From NCBI GenBank assembly GCA_016765515.1, contig JAESPT010000320.1, positions 1 through 6,240 of the forward strand: a stretch of DNA of 6,240 nucleotides, in the 5' to 3' direction. Below are positions 1-6,240 of the stretch, piece after piece. Position numbers and translations under genes: made by a program. Numbering within the stretch: the stretch's first letter is position 1; each line of letters starts with the position of its first letter. The stretch is from Sneathiella sp. GTDB lineage: Bacteria; Pseudomonadota; Alphaproteobacteria; Sneathiellales; Sneathiellaceae. The notes beneath the pieces are model-generated. The model searched no databases, was not told where the DNA came from, and saw only the letters and a list, made by a program, of their open reading frames with translations.

Positions 1-1658
1 AAGCCTTCTTTATCGGCATCCAGAATAGCGACAAGCGCACATTCTGGGATATCCAGTCCTTCACGCAACAAATTGATACCGACCAGCACATCAAATGTTC
101 CAAGCCGTAGGTCACGAATAATTTCAATTCTTTCCAACGTGTCGATATCCGAATGCAGATAACGCACCTTGATACCGTTTTCATGGAAATACTCGGTGAG
201 ATCCTCTGACATTTTTTTTGTAAGGGTTGTTACAAGGACCCGTTCGCCTTTTGCGGCACAGGCTTTACACTCTGCCATCAAATCGTCGACCTGGGACTCA
301 ACAGGCCGAATAATGCAATCGGGATCTGTCAGGCCTGTAGGGCGAATAACCTGCTCGGCGAAAACACCGCCGGTTCGCTCCAGTTCCCATTTGCCGGGAG
401 TCGCTGAAACAAAAATTGTTTGTGGGCGCATGGCGTCCCATTCTTCAAATTTCAGCGGACGATTATCCTTACAGGACGGCAGGCGAAAACCAAAATCAGA
501 CAGCGTGGCTTTGCGGCTTCTATCCCCTTTATACATGGCTCCGATCTGGCTGACCGTAACGTGACTTTCATCAACCATAATAGCGGCATTGTCGGGTAAA
601 TATTCAAAGAGGGTCGGAGGAGGCTCCCCTTCGCTTCGCCCCGAAAGATAACGCGAATAATTTTCAATACCGGCGCAGGCACCTGTGGCTTCCATCATTT
701 CCAGGTCAAACGTTGTCCGCTGCTCTAGCCGCTGCGCTTCCAAAAGCTTGTTTTGGCTTTCAAATTCTTCCAGCCTTTCCTTTAGCTCTTGCCTGATTTT
801 AGATTGAGCCTGTCTTAACGTAGGGCGCGGGGTGACATAGTGACTGTTCGCGTACACTTTAATGTCTTCTAACTTACCGGTTTTTTGCCCTGTGAGCGGA
901 TCAAACTCGGTGATGGTTTCCAGTTCATTGCCAAACAGGGAAAGCCGCCAGGCGCTGTCTTCCAGATGGGCCGGGAAAATCTCGATCGTGTCTCCGCGTA
1001 CGCGAAAGGTTCCTCGGGTGAAGCTAGCATCGTTACGGCGATATTGAGTGGCAGCCAGCTTCGCTATAAGTTCCTGCCGGTCAATAAGGTCGCCCTTTTT
1101 GATATGCAACGTCATTTCGCTGTAAGTTTCCACGGATCCGATACCGTAGATACAGGAGACGGAAGCGACAATGATAACGTCGTCGCGTTCCAGCAGTGAC
1201 CGGGTTGCTGAATGTCGAAGGCGATCAATCTGTTCGTTTATGGATGCATCTTTTTCAATATAGGTATCCGTCCGCGCGACATAGGCTTCCGGTTGATAGT
1301 AATCGTAGTAGGATACAAAATACTCAACAGCATTATTGGGAAAAAAGGCTTTCATTTCCCCATAGAGTTGAGCTGCTAATGTTTTGTTATGAGCCAGGAT
1401 GAGGGTAGGGCGCTGTATTGCCTCAATCACCTTTGCCATTGTGAAGGTTTTTCCAGACCCCGTAACCCCAAGAAGGACTTGATCTTTTTCAAGGGCATGC
1501 ATGCCATTCACCAGCTCTTTTATCGCCTTTGGCTGATCCCCCGCAGGCTCGTATTCAGAAAAAACCTTGAAAGGGATGGCCGGGGCGGTTTTTTCCGGAC
1601 GTGCTGGGCGATGAGGGCGAAAAGGGGTGGATGTTTCAGTTTTGTTCTCTTTTTCCAT
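1..1658 (-). CDS. uvrB: UvrABC excinuclease subunit B, partial (C-terminus beyond left edge)
   Basis: UvrB is the damage-verifying, DNA-loading subunit of the cytoplasmic UvrABC nucleotide excision repair complex; it is handed to lesions by UvrA and then recruits UvrC. The reading frame is open for 552 codons from the ATG at 1658. Visible motifs are Walker A GVTGSGKT (residues 64-71), the aromatic damage-probing beta-hairpin starting [10 protein letters not shown] (about 117-126), [12 protein letters not shown] (330-341), the Walker B/DEAH-type box DESH (363-366), helicase motif III SAT (418-420) and motif [15 protein letters not shown] (527-539). The conserved core starts near residue 30, so about 30 polar residues precede it. 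The C-terminal UvrC/UvrA-interacting region lies outside the window, and I expect at least 100 more residues. The start is the first ATG after an in-frame upstream TAG; no strong Shine-Dalgarno is visible. No frameshift was seen. Identity is essentially certain. Confidence 0.98.
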   Translation of the reverse strand, partial: MEKENKTETSTPFRPHRPARPEKTAPAIPFKVFSEYEPAGDQPKAIKELVNGMHALEKDQVLLGVTGSGKTFTMAKVIEAIQRPTLILAHNKTLAAQLYGEMKAFFPNNAVEYFVSYYDYYQPEAYVARTDTYIEKDASINEQIDRLRHSATRSLLERDDVIIVASVSCIYGIGSVETYSEMTLHIKKGDLIDRQELIAKLAATQYRRNDASFTRGTFRVRGDTIEIFPAHLEDSAWRLSLFGNELETITEFDPLTGQKTGKLEDIKVYANSHYVTPRPTLRQAQSKIRQELKERLEEFESQNKLLEAQRLEQRTTFDLEMMEATGACAGIENYSRYLSGRSEGEPPPTLFEYLPDNAAIMVDESHVTVSQIGAMYKGDRSRKATLSDFGFRLPSCKDNRPLKFEEWDAMRPQTIFVSATPGKWELERTGGVFAEQVIRPTGLTDPDCIIRPVESQVDDLMAECKACAAKGERVLVTTLTKKMSEDLTEYFHENGIKVRYLHSDIDTLERIEIIRDLRLGTFDVLVGINLLREGLDIPECALVAILDADKEG

Positions 1659-1753
1659 GAGCTGTTTATAGGCTCTGGAAGAGGGAATGCCAATCTAATT
1701 TGTCGGCCGGAAACTTATTTTGTGGAAATATGAGAAAGTACGAAAACGATTAG

Positions 1754-1781
1754 GTTATACAAATCATGGTACGTTTCTCAA
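1754..1781 (-). promoter_or_regulatory. Candidate uvrB promoter
   Basis: Read on the minus strand, TTGAGA (1776-1781) and TATAAC (1754-1759) are separated by 16 bases, a reasonable sigma-70-like -35/-10 pair about 95 bases upstream of the uvrB ATG. I saw no alphaproteobacterial LexA box (GTTC or GAAC half-sites seven bases apart) around it, so SOS control is not evident. The call rests on consensus similarity alone. Confidence 0.4.
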
Positions 1782-1790
1782 CAATTGGAT

Positions 1791-1845
1791 GCCATCCAGA
1801 GAAAACCGAAAGACAGGAAGGGGTTTCAGTAACTCTCTAGATGGC
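1791..1845 (-). repeat. Inverted repeat (3' hairpin) downstream of the DUF1127 gene
   Basis: The arms GCCATCCAGAGA (1791-1802) and TCTCTAGATGGC (1834-1845) pair over 12 positions. In minus-strand RNA the single non-Watson-Crick position becomes a G-U pair, so the helix is continuous, and a smaller AAACC/GGTTT stem can form inside the 31-base loop. It begins 11 bases after the DUF1127 stop codon, as expected for a 3'-end element. No U-tract follows it on the minus strand, so it is not a classical intrinsic terminator. It may stabilise or process the 3' end. Confidence 0.5.
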
Positions 1846-1856
1846 TTGGGAACGTA

Positions 1857-2084
1857 TTAGTTTTGCCAGAATGGCTTGTTGGCTTCAAAACTCAGATCTT
1901 GACGAGATAACCCAATGTCAGACAAGTTTTCTTTGTCCAGATCGGCTAATCTATATCGCATGCTTGCGCGCGTTTGCCAGGTCAAAATGGTTTGAGAAAA
2001 AGAAGTAAGAAAACTTCTTTTCTTTACTTTATCACCGATACCATAGTGGCTATCATGTTTAATATTTAGTGAATTCATTGACAT
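1857..2084 (-). CDS. DUF1127 family small protein (75 aa)
   Basis: This small basic protein has a DUF1127 (YjiS-like) core in its C-terminal half: W36 with an arginine-rich helix (R39, R43, R45), the leucine pattern L46/L49/L54, DIGLSRQD (56-63) and the terminal KPFW (70-73). The first 30 or so residues are a poorly conserved, polar extension. No signal peptide or membrane segment is visible, so it is probably cytoplasmic. Relatives in alphaproteobacteria are arginine-rich proteins implicated in RNA binding or in phosphate and carbon metabolism; the exact role here is unknown. The ATG at 2084 is supported by AAAGGAG at 2091-2097, six bases upstream. It is transcribed divergently from the LysR-type regulator gene, which suggests control by that regulator. 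The family call is firm, the function is not. Confidence 0.88.
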   Translation of the reverse strand: MSMNSLNIKHDSHYGIGDKVKKRSFLTSFSQTILTWQTRASMRYRLADLDKENLSDIGLSRQDLSFEANKPFWQN

Positions 2085-2140
2085 TTTTTACTCCTTTCAG
2101 CGGTTTTGGTTTTACCTGCTGTGTAATCCCGATTGGGAAA

Positions 2141-2219
2141 TCTAATGATGATGTTTTGCCTTAAATAAAGGTTGTTTACAAACGATTGTTTCTAATGTGA
2201 TATGTTATAAATTCTAATG
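2141..2219. promoter_or_regulatory. Divergent control region with three TCTAATG repeats and GTTT/AAAC dyads
   Basis: The 151-base space between the DUF1127 and LysR starts carries TCTAATG at 2141-2147, 2191-2197 and 2213-2219. The last two extend to TTCTAATG and lie 22 bases apart, about two helical turns. Beside them are GTTT-AC-AAAC (2174-2183) and AAAC-GATT-GTTT (2180-2191), dyads compatible with the T-N11-A style of LysR-family sites. These are candidate operators for the adjacent regulator, acting on its own gene and on the DUF1127 gene. The repeats are seen directly; the operator role is inferred. Confidence 0.4.
2175..2211 (+). promoter_or_regulatory. Candidate promoter of the LysR-family gene
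   Basis: TTTACA (2175-2180) followed after 17 bases by TGATAT (2198-2203) is one possible -35/-10 pair. An alternative -10 is the better TATAAA at 2206-2211, but with no good -35 at the usual spacing. Weak or activator-dependent elements would fit a regulated or autoregulated gene. I cannot choose between them from sequence. Confidence 0.3.
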
Positions 2220-2235
2220 CGAAGGAAATGAAATA

Positions 2236-3165
2236 ATGCGCTTGCCGCCCCTAAATGCGCTGAGAGCTTTTGAAGTAGCGGCCCGATGTCTGAGTTTTTC
2301 TAAAGCCGCCGATGAGTTGTCTGTGACGCCAGCCGCGATTAGTCATCAGATAAAGGCATTGGAGGAATGGTTGGGGGTTGCCTTATTTAAACGATTGAAC
2401 CGGGCCGTTATGTTAACAGATGAAGGTCAGACTTATGTTTTAGGGGTGCGAGAGGGACTTGTCGCCATAAACACAGCAACAGACAAACTTGTGAAGCGGG
2501 ATTCCTCCGGTGCTTTGACGGTCAGTACGCTTCCCTCTTTTGCGGTAAGATGGTTGCTGCCTCGCCTCAGCCGGTTTCGTGAAGAATATCCAGACATTGA
2601 TGTTCGCCTCTCTGCGACCGACTTCCTAACTGATTTTAACCGGGATGATGTTGACCTTGTTATTCGGTATGGAAGTGGAGATTATCCAGGAATGCGGACG
2701 GTTAAATTATTGACCGAAGATAGTCTTTTTCCTGTCTGCAGTCCCGAGCTTGTTAACGGTGAATATCCGTTGCGGACACCCAATGATCTTATGCATCATA
2801 TTTTGTTGCATGACGACCTGCGGATCGATTGGGAGACATGGTTGGCTGCGGCTGGTGTGAAGGGGATTGATTCCAAGAAAGGCCCAAGTTTTAATGATTC
2901 GTCCATGGTCTTGACGGCGGCTATGGCCGGGCACGGTGTTGCCCTTGGGAGAAGCACATTGGCGGCAGATGATCTTGCTGCGGGACGACTTGTAAAACCG
3001 TTTGATGTGGAGCTTAAAGCTGGGAATGCTTATTTTGTTGTTTGCCCGGAAGAGACGGCTGACCGGCCCAAAATCGTAACTTTTCGAAACTGGCTGTTAA
3101 AAGAAGCGGCAAGTGATCCGGGACGTTTTATGTCTAGCCCGAAAGAGGATCCTCAAAAATCCTAA
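2236..3165 (+). CDS. LysR-type transcriptional regulator, GcvA/VtlR-like
   Basis: This is a 309-residue LysR-family DNA-binding regulator of normal length. The N-terminus RLPPLNALRAFEVAAR and the winged helix-turn-helix (about residues 5-64, recognition region 21-42) are typical of the GcvA subgroup. The periplasmic-binding-protein-like effector domain spans about 92-292, with the subgroup signatures SFAVRWLLPRL (101-111), DLVIRYGSGDYPGM (140-153) and AAMAGHGVALGRS (228-240). The effector is unknown. The ATG at 2236 has GAAGGA at 2221-2226 as ribosome binding site. The head-to-head arrangement with a DUF1127 gene recalls VtlR, a LysR regulator conserved in alphaproteobacteria that activates DUF1127-type small genes and an AbcR sRNA in Brucella. 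GcvA itself controls glycine cleavage genes, none of which lie here. Family is certain; a VtlR-like role is inference. Confidence 0.93.
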   Translation: MRLPPLNALRAFEVAARCLSFSKAADELSVTPAAISHQIKALEEWLGVALFKRLNRAVMLTDEGQTYVLGVREGLVAINTATDKLVKRDSSGALTVSTLPSFAVRWLLPRLSRFREEYPDIDVRLSATDFLTDFNRDDVDLVIRYGSGDYPGMRTVKLLTEDSLFPVCSPELVNGEYPLRTPNDLMHHILLHDDLRIDWETWLAAAGVKGIDSKKGPSFNDSSMVLTAAMAGHGVALGRSTLAADDLAAGRLVKPFDVELKAGNAYFVVCPEETADRPKIVTFRNWLLKEAASDPGRFMSSPKEDPQKS

Positions 3166-4573
<1,408 letters not shown>

Positions 4574-4595
4574 TATCTAAAGTGTTGAATCTTTT

Positions 4596-4625
4596 AAGGC
4601 GGCCGTTGATTCGGTCGCCTTTTTT
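4596..4625 (+). terminator. Rho-independent terminator of the aminotransferase gene
   Basis: AAGGCGGCC (4596-4604) and GGTCGCCTT (4613-4621) form a nine-pair GC-rich stem with one G-U pair and the eight-base loop GTTGATTC. The stem runs into six consecutive T at 4620-4625. It starts 22 bases after the stop codon, so it should separate this transcript from the downstream EF-G-like gene. Confidence 0.92.
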
Positions 4626-4671
4626 ATTATCTTTTGGTTAATTTCTGTTGGACATATGTTTATGTTCCGAT

Positions 4672-4706
4672 TTTCTCATTGTTTCTCAATAATTGAGTTT
4701 GAGAGA
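4672..4706. repeat. Dyad cluster of TCTCA/TGAGA half-sites upstream of the EF-G-like gene
   Basis: CTCAAT-A-ATTGAG (4685-4697) is a perfect 13-base dyad. It is flanked by another TCTCA on the left, near 4675, and by TTGAGAGA (4699-4706) on the right, so two TCTCA and two TGAG half-sites are arrayed in under 40 bases. It lies just upstream of the candidate promoter, where an operator or activator site could sit. No regulator is identified. Confidence 0.4.
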
Positions 4707-4727
4707 TGCTGTTTTTACTTGCGCCTT

Positions 4728-4736
4728 TGCTAAAAT
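4728..4736 (+). promoter_or_regulatory. Candidate extended -10 promoter of the EF-G-like gene
   Basis: TGC followed by TAAAAT (4731-4736) matches an extended -10 element (TGnTATAAT) at five of six core positions, about 40 bases upstream of the ATG. The -35 region is poor (CTGTTT at 4709-4714, 16-base spacing), which is tolerated by extended -10 promoters. It lies after the intrinsic terminator, supporting independent transcription. Confidence 0.5.
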
Positions 4737-4776
4737 AGGTAAAACATTAGTTTATCTTAATGATAGGGAGGCACGT

Positions 4777-6240
4777 ATGAGCTTAGACAAGCCAACGGGG
4801 CCTCGCAGCATCGCGCTGATAGGTCCCTATTCAAGTGGGAAAACCACCCTTCTTGAAGCAATCCTGCATATTTGTGGAGAAATTGATAGAAAGGGAAAAA
4901 TATCTACCGGCACAACCGTCGGCGACAGTTCCAAAGAGGCAAGAGACAGGCAAATGAGCGTTGAGGTAAACTCCGCTCATTATTCATTTTTAGGGGACGA
5001 GTTCTCCGTTCTTGACTGTCCGGGTTCCGTTGAATTCCTGCAGGAAAGCGAAAATGTCCTCCTTGGTGTCGATGCCGCTGTCCTTGTGTGTGAACCTGAA
5101 GAAAATCGATCTGTAACACTCCTTCCGCTTTTGAAATTCCTGGAAATTCATAACATTCCGACATTTATTTTTGTCAATAAGATCGACAAGGCACGGGGGA
5201 CAGTTCCGGAACTTTTTGCGTCCCTTGAGTCTGTGTCCGGTCGTGATCTGGTCTTGCGTCAGGTGCCCATTGTTAATGATGGTATTGTATCCGGATATGT
5301 GGATCTCGCCTCTGAGCGAGCCTATGTCTACAAGGAAGGTGAGGCATCCAAGATAATTGAAATGCCTTCAGATGTTGCCGAGGAGGAAGGAATCTCACGA
5401 TTTGCGATGCTGGAAACTCTTGCCGATTTTGATGATCACCTCATGGAAGAATTATTAGAGGATATTGAGCCGGAGAAAGAGGAGATTTATGGTCTTCTGA
5501 GCCTCGATCTGGAGCAGGGTTTTGTTGTTCCAGTTTTCCTGGGGTCTGCGGAAAACGATTTTGGTGTGCGTCGATTGCTCAAAGCGCTCCGTCATGAGGT
5601 TCCTGCGTGTGAAATGACAGCCCTGAGAGTTGGTATCGGACCAGAGTTAGATCTTCCCGTGGCTCAAGTGATTAAAACCTATATGTCGGCGCAGGGGGGG
5701 AAGCTTTCTCTTTCTCGAATCTGGTCCGGCCAGATCAACGACGGAGATACATTTAGCGTTGGTCGAATAGCTGGATTGTTTCGAATGCAAGGCAGTAAAG
5801 CGGAAAAAATAAAGTCGGCAAAAGCCGGAGATATTGTCGCATTTGGCAGGATGGAGGATTTACACACCGGAGACTTACTGAATAATGGGAGCGACGTAGA
5901 GGCGCCAAAAATGGCCTTGCTTAATCCGGTCTACAATTTTGCTCTATATGCAGAAAATCGTGACGATGATGTGAAACTTTCTGCGGCACTCAATAAGATC
6001 GTAGAGGAAGATCCCTCTCTTGTGGCTGAGCATAAGCAAGAGACCCAGGAGTTGCTTCTCAAGGGGCAGGGTGAAATCCACCTGCGCGTGGCGTTGGAAA
6101 GATTGCGCAGTAAGTACGGGCTTAGTGTCCAGTCCCGTAAACCAAAAGTGGCCTACAAGGAGGCTATTCGTAAAGGAGCAAAGCAACATGCTCGATTCCG
6201 CAAGCAGAGTGGCGGGCACGGGCAATTTGGGGATGTGCAG
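4777..6240 (+). CDS. Elongation factor G-like translational GTPase, partial (C-terminus beyond right edge)
   Basis: The first 488 residues show EF-G architecture. The G domain has P-loop GPYSSGKTT (16-24), a switch I remnant RQMSV (58-62) where EF-G has RGITI, G3 DCPGS (80-84) where EF-G has DTPGH, G4 NKID (134-137) and G5 GSA (256-258). Domain II follows at about 290-375, domain III with GQGEIHL (430-436), and the start of domain IV with KPKVAYKEAI (455-464) and KQSGGHGQFGDV (476-487). The rest of domain IV and domain V are missing. Divergent motifs mark it as the alphaproteobacterial EF-G-like paralogue group, not the housekeeping fusA of the str operon; no rpsL, rpsG or tuf genes are adjacent. 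The usual catalytic histidine after PG is serine. AGGGAGG (4765-4771), five bases before the ATG, is a strong ribosome binding site. It presumably acts on ribosomes, but its exact role is unknown. Confidence 0.93.
   Translation, partial: MSLDKPTGPRSIALIGPYSSGKTTLLEAILHICGEIDRKGKISTGTTVGDSSKEARDRQMSVEVNSAHYSFLGDEFSVLDCPGSVEFLQESENVLLGVDAAVLVCEPEENRSVTLLPLLKFLEIHNIPTFIFVNKIDKARGTVPELFASLESVSGRDLVLRQVPIVNDGIVSGYVDLASERAYVYKEGEASKIIEMPSDVAEEEGISRFAMLETLADFDDHLMEELLEDIEPEKEEIYGLLSLDLEQGFVVPVFLGSAENDFGVRRLLKALRHEVPACEMTALRVGIGPELDLPVAQVIKTYMSAQGGKLSLSRIWSGQINDGDTFSVGRIAGLFRMQGSKAEKIKSAKAGDIVAFGRMEDLHTGDLLNNGSDVEAPKMALLNPVYNFALYAENRDDDVKLSAALNKIVEEDPSLVAEHKQETQELLLKGQGEIHLRVALERLRSKYGLSVQSRKPKVAYKEAIRKGAKQHARFRKQSGGHGQFGDVQ

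Noticed and set aside
169..564. Plus-strand open frame of 131 codons
   Set aside because: It lies entirely antisense to uvrB, whose minus-strand frame shows all family motifs; the translated product has no recognisable features.
862..1733. Several overlapping plus-strand open frames
   Set aside because: They are antisense to uvrB and its promoter, and show no ribosome binding sites or family motifs.
4904..5356. Short open frames on both strands within the EF-G-like gene
   Set aside because: They are shadows of a continuous 488-codon frame with clear GTPase motifs.
5679..6225. Two minus-strand open frames near the right edge
   Set aside because: Both are antisense to domains II-IV of the EF-G-like protein and have no independent support.

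Overview
The window looks like chromosomal core and near-core DNA from an alphaproteobacterium of moderate GC (I estimate the mid-40s percent). The main pointers are a 400-residue class I aspartate aminotransferase of the rhizobial AatA type, a DUF1127 small protein divergent from a GcvA-type LysR regulator, and an elongation factor G-like GTPase whose G3 motif reads DCPGS. I cannot name the genus. There is no tRNA, rRNA, insertion sequence, prophage gene or CRISPR array.

Layout. On the minus strand, 1-1658 holds most of uvrB, which runs off the left edge. A 198-base gap (1659-1856) carries a probable uvrB promoter and an inverted repeat just after the next gene. Then comes a DUF1127 gene, also minus (1857-2084). 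A 151-base divergent control region rich in short repeats follows. Three plus-strand genes come next: a LysR/GcvA-family regulator (2236-3165), an aspartate (probably also prephenate) aminotransferase (3371-4573) ending in a clear intrinsic terminator, and the first 488 codons of an EF-G-like translational GTPase (4777 to the right edge).

How the genes relate. The only functional unit I can argue for is the divergent DUF1127/LysR pair, which resembles the VtlR-DUF1127 circuits of Brucella and Agrobacterium relatives. The aminotransferase and the EF-G-like gene each appear to have their own transcription signals, and uvrB is an independent DNA repair gene. All visible reading frames are intact, and only the two edge genes are partial.

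I found no previously undescribed multi-gene system. The points most worth a second look are the regulator/DUF1127 pair and its repeat-rich control region, the altered GTPase motifs of the EF-G-like protein, two hairpins in non-coding gaps, and a 15-base motif (one mismatch) shared by the uvrB and EF-G-like upstream regions.
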